Assembly: GCA_001899205.1 (NCBI GenBank)
Contig: MKVL01000030.1
Coordinates: 163,947 to 227,946, forward strand
Length of the DNA stretch: 64,000 nt
Reading direction: 5' to 3'
Source: Mesorhizobium sp. 65-26
Lineage (GTDB): Bacteria > Pseudomonadota > Alphaproteobacteria > Rhizobiales > Rhizobiaceae
Part shown: positions 57,633 to 64,000 of the stretch, one piece after another
Numbering within the stretch: the stretch's first letter is position 1
Layout: each line of letters opens with the position of its first letter
The notes under the pieces: generated by a model
The model's database searches: none
Told to the model about the DNA's origin: nothing
The model's input: the letters and a program-made list of their open reading frames with translations, nothing else
Program-made: the position numbers and the translations under genes

Positions 57633-58748
57633 GTGGCTGACCAGACTTCGACCGCGGATGCGTGGCCAGCAAGCGCGGCCGACCTGATCCCGCCCGGCCG
57701 CAAGCGCCTGGGCCGCGCCCTGGTGGCGGTCGCGACGCTCGGCCTGCTGGCGATCATCGCGGTGCAGATCCTCTACAAGAGCGAAGCCAGCACGATCGGC
57801 TTCGAAACCTGGCAGCCGGTGGTCTATGCCTATCTGCTGTGGGGCGTGGCGCTCGGCATCGGCCAGGTCATGACACGCGGCGAAAGCGGCCAACGCGCGC
57901 TGTTCCTGTTGCCGGCACTGCTGTTCACCATCGCCATGGTGATCTTTCCGACCCTCTTCGGCCTTTACATCGCGCTGACCGACTGGAACCTCAGTTCCTT
58001 CAGCGGCCGCCGCTTCAACGGGCTCGACAATTTCTGGCAGATGCTGGGCGATCCCTACTACCGCAACGCGCTGTTCAACATGGTGCTCTACGTGCTCGCG
58101 GTGCTGGTGGAATATGTCATCGCCTTCAGCCTGGCGCTGCTCCTCAACGCGCAGATCCGGGCGCGCAAGTTCTTCCGGGTCGTCTTCCTTATGCCGCTGA
58201 TGCTGTCGCCGGTGGCGGTGTCGTGGATGATCGGCAAATCTCTGATGGAATACCGCTTCGGCCCAGCGGCCACGCTGGCGCGCCATCTTGGCTGGGAGAA
58301 CCCGGCCTTCTTCTCCGACCCGACCACGGCCCGCATCTCCATCATGGTGCTCGACGCCTGGACCTTCATTCCGTTCATGATGATCATGCTGCTCGCCGGC
58401 CTGCAGGCCATGTCGCGTGAGGTGATCGAGGCGGCACGCGTGGACGGCGCCAATGCCTGGCAGAGTTTCTGGCAGGTCACCTTCCCGCTGATGCTGCCGG
58501 TGTCGCTGACGGCGGTGATCCTGCGCATCATCTTCAAGCTGAAGCTCGCCGACATCATAATCACCGTCACATCGGGGGGCCCAGGCGGCGCGACGGATTC
58601 CGTCTCCAGCTTCATCTATCGCGAGTATCGCGACCGCTCGAATGTCGGCTACGGCACCATGCTGGCGATGGTCTACCTCGTCATCATAATCGTGTTCGTG
58701 ACCGTGCTGCTGAAGGTCGCCAACCGCTTCGTGCGCAACGTCAACTGA
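57633..58748 (+). CDS. ABC sugar transporter permease, CUT1 (MalF-like)
   Basis: 371-residue inner-membrane permease with about eight helices. The first two helices (about 30-75) precede the conserved permease domain; EAA loop as SREVIEAARVDGANAWQSFWQVTFPLM. PALLFTIAMVIFPTLFGLYIALTDWN is typical of MalF-type starts of the core. GTG at 57633 follows GAGG. The second permease starts 10 bases after the stop. Confidence 0.92.
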   Translation: MADQTSTADAWPASAADLIPPGRKRLGRALVAVATLGLLAIIAVQILYKSEASTIGFETWQPVVYAYLLWGVALGIGQVMTRGESGQRALFLLPALLFTIAMVIFPTLFGLYIALTDWNLSSFSGRRFNGLDNFWQMLGDPYYRNALFNMVLYVLAVLVEYVIAFSLALLLNAQIRARKFFRVVFLMPLMLSPVAVSWMIGKSLMEYRFGPAATLARHLGWENPAFFSDPTTARISIMVLDAWTFIPFMMIMLLAGLQAMSREVIEAARVDGANAWQSFWQVTFPLMLPVSLTAVILRIIFKLKLADIIITVTSGGPGGATDSVSSFIYREYRDRSNVGYGTMLAMVYLVIIIVFVTVLLKVANRFVRNVN

Positions 58749-58758
58749 GCGGAGACCC

Positions 58759-59676
58759 ATGAGCGCGCTGACCACCGACCACGCCGCCTCCGAAGTCCGC
58801 TCGCCGGCGAGTTTCGTCGCCAGCCGCGTCTTCATCTATGGCGCCCTCGTCTTCTGGGCCTTCATCTGCCTGTTCCCGATCTACTGGACGGTGACGACCT
58901 CCTTCAAGGTCGCAGTGGACGTCACGCAGGGCCACCTGGTGCCGTTCGTCGACTTCCAGCCGGACTGGAAGGGCTGGCGTTCGCTCGGCCTGTCGCCGGA
59001 CTCGATCTTCGAGACGTCGACCGTGCGCGACGAATTCCTCAAGCGCTTCATGAACTCGGTCATCACCTCGGTCGGCGCGTCGAGCCTGGCGCTGGTGATC
59101 GGCAGCCTCGCCGCCTATGGCCTGACCCGCTATCGCTATCAGTTCGCCTTGTTCAAGAACGAGGACATCTCCTTCTTCTTCCTGTCGCAGCTCATCCTGC
59201 CGCCGGTCGTGCTGGCGCTGCCCTTCCTGGTCCTCTATCGCGAGGTCGCGCTGCTCGACACGCGCATCGGCCTGATCCTGCTCTACACGCTGATGGTGCT
59301 GCCGATCGTGATCTGGATCATGCGCGACCAGTTCAACTCGATCCCGGTGGAACTGGAGGAAGCGGCGCTTGTCGACGGCCTTTCCATCTGGGGCGCCTTC
59401 CTGCGGATCGTCGTGCCTATCGCGCTGCCAGGCATGGTCGCGGCCTTCATCCTGGCCATGGTGCTGTGCTGGAACGAGTATTTCTTCGCCGCGCTGCTGA
59501 CATCGACCGACGCCAAAACAATCCCCGTCATGGTGGCGAGCCAGACCGGATCGCAGGGCATCAACTGGTGGTCGATGGCCGCGCTGGCGACAGCGGCAAT
59601 CACGCCGCTCGCCGTCATCGGCATCGCGCTGGAACGCTATCTCATCATGGGCATGACAGCCGGGTCGGTGAAGTAG
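58759..59676 (+). CDS. ABC sugar transporter permease, CUT1 (MalG-like)
   Basis: 305-residue inner-membrane permease with six helices. LFPIYWTVTTSFKV near the N-terminus and the EAA loop LEEAALVDGLSIWGAFLRIVVPIALPG are MalG-typical. Heterodimer partner of the preceding gene. Its stop is 26 bases from that of the convergent creatininase-family gene, so the operon ends here. No terminator is obvious in the short gap. Confidence 0.93.
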   Translation: MSALTTDHAASEVRSPASFVASRVFIYGALVFWAFICLFPIYWTVTTSFKVAVDVTQGHLVPFVDFQPDWKGWRSLGLSPDSIFETSTVRDEFLKRFMNSVITSVGASSLALVIGSLAAYGLTRYRYQFALFKNEDISFFFLSQLILPPVVLALPFLVLYREVALLDTRIGLILLYTLMVLPIVIWIMRDQFNSIPVELEEAALVDGLSIWGAFLRIVVPIALPGMVAAFILAMVLCWNEYFFAALLTSTDAKTIPVMVASQTGSQGINWWSMAALATAAITPLAVIGIALERYLIMGMTAGSVK

Positions 59677-59702
59677 TCCGGCGCGGCAGCTTGCGAGGAT
59701 GC

Positions 59703-60446
59703 CTATCGCGTCAGTATCGCCCTGAGATGATTCAGGATCATGTCGACGCCCTTGCGGCCCAGCGCGGCCGAGGCATCCTTGGCGCTCGCGGTGTACCAGC
59801 CCTTGTTCTCCGCGAACCGGGCGTCATCGACGGCCTCGGGGCATAGAGCCAGCATCAGCGATGTCTCGCCGCCGCCGGCATGGTCGAACGGGTACTGGCC
59901 GTTCATCGATGCCGGCATCAATGGATGGACCTGCACCCAGTTGAACACGTTGCCGCCGTCGGGCTGGCCGGCGTAATAGTCGGCCATCGTGTCGGATCCC
60001 CACCAGCCTTCGCCACGCTCCTTCTCGACGAAGCGGAATATGGCCTGCCTGCCCCCGGTCTTGAAGGCGAGGTCGGTCGGCATGCCGGCGGCGAAATTCT
60101 CCGCCTGGTGATGGATGATGGCGTGGATGTTGCGGAAGCCGATGCGCAGCAGGCTGTAGAACAGCTCCTCGGCGAAGGGCGCCAGTTCCCGGCCGCCGAC
60201 CTGCACCGATCCGTTCCCCTCGGGAGCCACGACCGCATAGCTGGCGGCGCCGTAGTAGAAGGGCGGCAGGATGACGATATCCGCCTCCTTCTCGATGAGC
60301 TCCAGCGTCTTGACGACGGCCAGCGTGTCCATGCCGACAGCCATGTGCTCGCCATGGTACTCCAGCACGCCGAGCGGCAGCACCACCGGCCAGTTCTCGG
60401 CAATCGCCCGGCGGATCTGGTGCGGCAGCATGAGTTCGTAACGCAC
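59703..60446 (-). CDS. Creatininase family amidohydrolase
   Basis: 247-residue metal-dependent hydrolase. The metal motif reads GVLEYHGEHMAVGMD (about residues 24-38), matching the family pattern G.xE.HG.HL...D; HHQAENFAAGMP and GGGETSLMLAL supply further ligands. Family members hydrolyse creatinine, formamides, or ring-open dicarbonyl cyclitols (IolN type). GTG at 60446, four bases after the SIS stop, follows GGAG and gives coupling. Given the sugar genes around it, a ring-opening step on a keto-cyclitol or lactone-like compound is a plausible guess. Confidence 0.87.
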   Translation of the reverse strand: MRYELMLPHQIRRAIAENWPVVLPLGVLEYHGEHMAVGMDTLAVVKTLELIEKEADIVILPPFYYGAASYAVVAPEGNGSVQVGGRELAPFAEELFYSLLRIGFRNIHAIIHHQAENFAAGMPTDLAFKTGGRQAIFRFVEKERGEGWWGSDTMADYYAGQPDGGNVFNWVQVHPLMPASMNGQYPFDHAGGGETSLMLALCPEAVDDARFAENKGWYTASAKDASAALGRKGVDMILNHLRAILTR

Positions 60447-60450
60447 GCGG

Positions 60451-61017
60451 CTACTCCATATTGGTGTGGCGCGCGCGCATGGCCTCTGCCGATACGCCCG
60501 CAAGGATTTTCAGCTTCAGCACCATCACCTCGAATAGCAGGAACAAGCTGCCCTCGAAGACGGAGCCCATGGGCAGGACCGATGTCCTTTGCGACCCACG
60601 ATCGTCGGCCATGGTCTGCGCTGGGACCAGCAGCATGGTGTCGGCAAGGTCCGCCGCGCTGCTGCGCTGCTGCGCCGTGACGAGAAGGACCGTAGCGCCA
60701 GCCCGGCGGGCCACCCGCATCAGGGCCAGCACGGTCGAGGTCTCTCCCGGCCCGGAGCTGGCGAAGAAGACATCGCCGGGACCAACGGGCGGCGCCGTCA
60801 TGTCGCCGACCACCGCCACCGGCAGGCCGAGGTGATGGAGACGCATGGCGAAGCCATCCATCTGCAGTCTCTCGCGCCCGCATCCGTGGACGAGGATCTT
60901 GCCCGCTCCCGCGAGCAGCGCGCAGGCGGCGTCGACCTCGCGCTCATCGATGCGCGACAGCGCGGCCTTGATCTCATCGAGGGCGATGCCGAACAGCGTC
61001 CCATCCAGGCCGGTCAT
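60451..61017 (-). CDS. SIS-domain sugar isomerase, phosphohexuloisomerase-like
   Basis: 188-residue single SIS domain similar in size and layout to 6-phospho-3-hexuloisomerase: AGAGKILVHGCGRERLQMDGFAMRLHHLG, FFASSGPGETSTVLALMRVARRAGATVLLVTA. Typically isomerises aldose/ketose phosphates. ATG at 61017 follows GGAGGG; ten upstream codons rejected. Its gene runs into the creatininase-family gene (4-base gap), so the two proteins probably serve one pathway. Divergent from the aldo/keto reductase gene. Confidence 0.87.
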   Translation of the reverse strand: MTGLDGTLFGIALDEIKAALSRIDEREVDAACALLAGAGKILVHGCGRERLQMDGFAMRLHHLGLPVAVVGDMTAPPVGPGDVFFASSGPGETSTVLALMRVARRAGATVLLVTAQQRSSAADLADTMLLVPAQTMADDRGSQRTSVLPMGSVFEGSLFLLFEVMVLKLKILAGVSAEAMRARHTNME

Positions 61018-61102
61018 GCGGCGTCCCTCCGGTCTGCGGAACGACAATCGCTACGACTAGCCATCCCTGCCGAAACTTGTGCCGACAGAAATCCGATCGC
61101 AT

Positions 61103-61114
61103 CCTTGCGCAAGG
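61103..61114. promoter_or_regulatory. Candidate LacI/GalR-type operator between SIS and aldo/keto reductase genes
   Basis: CCTTGCGCAAGG, a perfect 12-bp palindrome with central CG, 86 bases upstream of the SIS start and 132 bases upstream of the reductase start. Its half-sites differ from those at 55646-55657. A second palindrome, ATGCTAGCAT, is at 61146-61155. Confidence 0.5.
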
Positions 61115-61245
61115 TGTCCTCCCCCCGAAACTCTTGTTTTTGCTCATGCTAGCATCGCGAAAATCGATGTCCATGTCCGACGATGCTTTTGCCTTGGCGC
61201 TGCCGTGATAATGTCGCGCACCACCGCAGGAGGAAACGGCAGGAC

Positions 61246-62268
61246 ATGAAGACAAGGCATTTCGACCGCCTGGGCAATGGCGGTATCACCTTCACCGAAC
61301 TCGGCTTCGGCGCGGCACCGCTAGGCAACCTCTACCGCGCCGTTTCCGACGAGGACGCCGACGCTACGCTGGACACTGCCTGGGGAACCGGTAGCCGCTA
61401 TTTCGATACGGCGCCGCTCTATGGGCTCGGTCTGTCGGAAACGCGTCTCAACCCGTTCCTGCGCGGCAGGAGACGCGACGACTACGTGCTGTCGACAAAG
61501 GTCGGCCGCCTCATGCGCGCCTGTCCGCCCGACCAGCGCACCGGGATCGGAAAGTTCTTCGACACGCCGTCACGCCGGGAGGTCTACGATTACAGCTATG
61601 ACGGGGTGATGCGATCCTTCGAGGCATCGCTGGAACGCCTTGGCGTCGACCGCGTCGACATCCTGTTCGTGCACGACGTCGACATCTTCACCCATGGCAG
61701 CAAGGAAGCCTCGGATGCCCGCATCGAGGAATTCATGTCCTCGGGCTACTACGGCCTGCTATCGCTGCGCGACCAGGGCGTCATCAAGGCTTTTGGTGGC
61801 GGCATCAATGAGTGGCAGGTCTGCCAGACGCTGGCCGAACGCGGCGACTTCGACCTGTTCCTGCTCGCCGGCCGCTACACGCTGCTCGAACAGGAGGCGC
61901 TGGAGAGCTTCCTGCCGCTTTGCCAGAAGCGTGGCATCGGCATCATTCTCGGCGGCCCGTACAATTCGGGCATATTGGCGACGGGACCGAAGCCCGGCGC
62001 GTTCTACAACTACAGCGAGGCGCCGAAGGACATTCTCGATCGGGTGGCGCGCATCGAGGCGGTGTGCAAGCGGCATGGCGCGCGGCTGATCGAGGCCGCC
62101 CTGCAATTTCCGCTGCTGCACCCCAGCGTCATGTCGGTCATCCCCGGCGGCCAGCGACCGAGCGAGGTGGAGAGCAACCGCGCGCTGCTCGACGTCAGGC
62201 TTCCGGCCGAGTTGTGGGCGGACCTCAAGAAGGAAGGCCTGATGCGCGCGGATGCGCCGACAGACTGA
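61246..62268 (+). CDS. Aldo/keto reductase, aldose 1-dehydrogenase-like
   Basis: 340-residue NAD(P)-dependent oxidoreductase. Catalytic tetrad visible: D and Y in RYFDTAPLYGLGLSE, K in VLSTKVGR, H in ILFVHDVDIF. FTELGFGAAPLGNLY near the N-terminus and ALQFPLLHPSVMSVIPGG near the end match the group that holds L-fucose dehydrogenase, D-threo-aldose 1-dehydrogenase and pyridoxal 4-dehydrogenase. AGGA precedes the ATG. Most likely oxidises an aldose to a lactone in the same catabolic island. It ends in a two-way terminator shared with HU. Confidence 0.9.
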   Translation: MKTRHFDRLGNGGITFTELGFGAAPLGNLYRAVSDEDADATLDTAWGTGSRYFDTAPLYGLGLSETRLNPFLRGRRRDDYVLSTKVGRLMRACPPDQRTGIGKFFDTPSRREVYDYSYDGVMRSFEASLERLGVDRVDILFVHDVDIFTHGSKEASDARIEEFMSSGYYGLLSLRDQGVIKAFGGGINEWQVCQTLAERGDFDLFLLAGRYTLLEQEALESFLPLCQKRGIGIILGGPYNSGILATGPKPGAFYNYSEAPKDILDRVARIEAVCKRHGARLIEAALQFPLLHPSVMSVIPGGQRPSEVESNRALLDVRLPAELWADLKKEGLMRADAPTD

Positions 62269-62321
62269 CCTGGAGCATGATCCGCAAGGTGCGAAGCGGC
62301 GCGCAAGCCGCCTGAAAAATG

Positions 62322-62347
62322 AAAAGCCGGGGCAAGCCCCGGCTTTT
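62322..62347. terminator. Two-way terminator between aldo/keto reductase and HU genes
   Basis: AAAAGCCGGGGC-AA-GCCCCGGCTTTT, a perfect 12-bp stem with A- and T-rich flanks on both sides, between two convergent stops. Confidence 0.92.
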
Positions 62348-62369
62348 CTAATGCCTGAGTAAAAAGGTC

Positions 62370-62642
62370 TTAGTTGACCGCGTCCTTGAGGCCCTTGCCG
62401 GCCGAGAACTTCGGCACGGTGCGCGCCGGGATCTTCACCTCGGCGCCGGTCTGCGGATTGCGGCCGGTCGAAGCAGCACGTTTTGACACGGTGAAATTTC
62501 CGAAGCCGACAAGCCGGACATCGCCGCCCTTCTTCAGTTCGCCGGTGATCACGGAAAACACCGCATCAACCGCCGACTGCGCGTCACCCTTCGAAATACT
62601 CGCGGCATCGGCGACAGCGGACACCAGTTCGTTCTTGTTCAT
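62370..62642 (-). CDS. DNA-binding protein HU
   Basis: 90-residue histone-like protein that compacts and bends DNA. MNKNELVSAVADAASISK and RLVGFGNFTVSKRAA, GRNPQTGAEVKIPA are the family's dimer and DNA-arm motifs; the arm proline follows in the usual RNPQTG. ATG at 62642 follows GGAAGGGA; the frame extends one TTG codon further. It lies downstream of lon, a common alphaproteobacterial order, and is separated from it by terminator hairpins. Confidence 0.97.
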   Translation of the reverse strand: MNKNELVSAVADAASISKGDAQSAVDAVFSVITGELKKGGDVRLVGFGNFTVSKRAASTGRNPQTGAEVKIPARTVPKFSAGKGLKDAVN

Positions 62643-62750
62643 CAAAATTCCCTTCCATGAGAAAACCGGAACTTACGACTCATCCGGCAGGAGACGGACT
62701 TTAGAAAGAAGCGCTCCGGCAACCAAGTCGAAAAGCTCCTCAAAAGTGGA

Positions 62751-62776
62751 AAAAAGCCCGGAATTCCGGGGTTTTT
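62751..62776 (-). terminator. Hairpin between lon and HU genes
   Basis: AAAAAGCCCGG-AATT-CCGGGGTTTTT, a stem with one mismatch, 25 bases beyond the lon terminator (minus strand) and upstream of HU. It may be a second terminator or part of the HU leader. Confidence 0.5.
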
Positions 62777-62784
62777 CACATGAA

Positions 62785-62809
62785 AAAGCCGGGCGCGAGG
62801 CCCGGCTTT
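62785..62809 (-). terminator. Rho-independent terminator of lon
   Basis: AAAGCCGGG and CCCGGCTTT form a 9-bp perfect stem around 7 bases; on the minus strand it is followed by TT, 30 bases after the lon stop. Confidence 0.85.
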
Positions 62810-62838
62810 CCATTTGTGCAACGCAACTTTAGCAAAAG

Positions 62839-64000
62839 CTAATGCGCAAGCGACTTGCCGGCGTCGTCGCCCGCATCCGCGGCGGGCGGCGCATTGACCG
62901 GCTCGACCCACTCGATCGGCTCGGGCATGCGCACCAGCGCGTGCCGCAGCACCTCGCCGACACGCGAGACCGGAATGATCTCCATGCCGTTCTTCACGTT
63001 GTCCGGAATCTCCACCAGATCCTTGACGTTCTCTTCCGGGATCAGGACCTTCTTGATGCCGCCGCGAAGTGCCGCGAGCAGCTTCTCTTTCAGGCCACCG
63101 ATCGGCAAGATGCGGCCGCGAAGCGTTATCTCGCCAGTCATCGCAACATCGGCCCGGACCGGGATGCCCGTCAGGACCGACACGATGGCCGTTGCCATCG
63201 CGGCGCCGGCGGAAGGACCGTCCTTCGGCGTGGCGCCCTCCGGCAAGTGCACGTGGATGTCGCGCTTGTCGAACAGCGGCGGCTCGATGCCGAAATCGAG
63301 CGCCCTCGAGCGGACGTAGGACGCCGCCGCGGAGATCGATTCCTTCATCACGTCGCGCAGGTTGCCGGTCACCGTCATGCGGCCCTTGCCGGGCATCATG
63401 ACGCCTTCGACCGTCAGCAACTCGCCACCGACTTCCGTCCAGGCAAGACCCGTGACCACGCCGACCTGATCGTCGGCCTCGACCTGACCGAAGCGGAACC
63501 GAGGCACGCCGAGGTAGTCGGAGAGGTTGGCGGCCGTGATGCTGACCGTCTTCTTCTTCGTCCTCAGGATCTCGGTCACCGCCTTGCGCCCGAGCTTCAT
63601 CAGCTCGCGCTCCAGGCTGCGCACACCCGCCTCGCGGGTGTAGGTCTGGATCACCGCGCGGATCGCGTCCTCACCGACGGAGAATTCCTTCGGCTGCAAG
63701 GCATGATCGCGGATGACCTTCGGCAGAAGGTGCCGCTTGGCGATCTCGATCTTCTCGTCCTCGGTATAGCCGGCGATACGGATGATCTCCATGCGGTCCA
63801 TCAGGGGCGCAGGGATGTTCAGCGTGTTCGCCGTCGTCACGAACATCACGCTCGACAGGTCGTATTCGACCTCGAGGTAATGGTCCATGAACGTCGAGTT
63901 CTGCTCGGGATCGAGCACCTCGAGCAAGGCCGACGACGGATCGCCGCGGAAGTCCTGGCCCATCTTGTCGATCTCGTCGAGCAGGAAGAGCGGGTTGGAC
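62839..64000 (-). CDS. lon: ATP-dependent protease Lon, C-terminal part (gene runs off the window)
   Basis: Lon degrades damaged and short-lived regulatory proteins. About 387 C-terminal residues are present; the frame is open to the window edge (LLDEIDKMG, the end of Walker B, is just upstream of the visible Met). The proteolytic Ser lies in [15 protein letters not shown] and the catalytic Lys in [15 protein letters not shown]. Sensor and arginine motifs of the AAA+ domain ([18 protein letters not shown]) are present. The tail [11 protein letters not shown] is not conserved. HU gene follows. Identification is certain. Confidence 0.98.
   Translation of the reverse strand, partial: SNPLFLLDEIDKMGQDFRGDPSSALLEVLDPEQNSTFMDHYLEVEYDLSSVMFVTTANTLNIPAPLMDRMEIIRIAGYTEDEKIEIAKRHLLPKVIRDHALQPKEFSVGEDAIRAVIQTYTREAGVRSLERELMKLGRKAVTEILRTKKKTVSITAANLSDYLGVPRFRFGQVEADDQVGVVTGLAWTEVGGELLTVEGVMMPGKGRMTVTGNLRDVMKESISAAASYVRSRALDFGIEPPLFDKRDIHVHLPEGATPKDGPSAGAAMATAIVSVLTGIPVRADVAMTGEITLRGRILPIGGLKEKLLAALRGGIKKVLIPEENVKDLVEIPDNVKNGMEIIPVSRVGEVLRHALVRMPEPIEWVEPVNAPPAADAGDDAGKSLAH

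Overview
The window is a GC-rich chromosomal segment of an alphaproteobacterium, most likely a Rhizobiales member of the Mesorhizobium/Phyllobacteriaceae group. The reasons are: the order purL - bolA - grxD - ttcA/IMPase - rpsD - murI - trmJ - icd - alaS - recA; a long suf operon with an Irr-type operator; Rhizobiales-typical small families (DUF3008, DUF982); and short palindromic intergenic repeats of the kind seen in Mesorhizobium. This is inference from gene content; no database search was run. No rRNA, CRISPR array, insertion sequence or intact prophage is visible. Two tRNAs are present.

Layout. 1-13.8 kb is mostly core housekeeping: the 3' part of purL, a small membrane protein, bolA and grxD, a Bcr/CflA-type efflux pump, an inositol monophosphatase-family enzyme overlapping ttcA, rpsD, two small proteins, an RNB ribonuclease, overlapping trmJ and murI, icd and a GST. 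14-20.5 kb carries alaS, recA with a probable SOS box, and a psuK-psuG pseudouridine-breakdown pair. 20.7-29.2 kb holds a TfoX-N protein, a GFA protein, and an eight-gene minus-strand suf operon: NifS/IscS-like desulfurase, sufB, small membrane protein, sufC, sufD, sufS, sufT-like, sufA. An Irr-like box lies upstream of it. 29.4-35.2 kb contains a hydrolase and a LysR / solute-binding protein / FAD amine oxidase / RidA / PaiB-like cluster. 35.2-38.8 kb is a compact four-gene envelope operon (GT2 - LAB-N - ArnT-like - PAP2) that looks like a lipid A or phospholipid dephosphorylation-plus-glycosylation module. 39-46 kb has tyrS, a giant AsmA-like protein, bcp and an M23 peptidase.

46-62.3 kb is accessory metabolism. 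A ROK-regulated ribose/fructose-class ABC operon ends in an SDR. After small genes and the divergent tRNA-Val and tRNA-Asp comes a catabolic island: RbsK and RbsD/FucU with a MalK-type ATPase on the minus strand, divergent from a CUT1 binding protein and two permeases. A creatininase-family enzyme with a SIS isomerase, and a divergent aldo/keto reductase, follow. The CUT1 promoter has a perfect -35 box and a 12-bp palindromic LacI-type operator exactly filling the 17-bp spacer, yet no LacI gene is in the window. The window ends with HU and the 3' part of lon.

The best candidates for something not well described are the catabolic island (substrate unknown; possibly a cyclitol or keto-sugar), the GT2/LAB-N/ArnT/PAP2 envelope module, the permease-less LysR/SBP/oxidase/RidA cluster, and the unnamed membrane protein translationally coupled to sufB. 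Many long open frames antisense to real genes are GC-codon artefacts and are left out.
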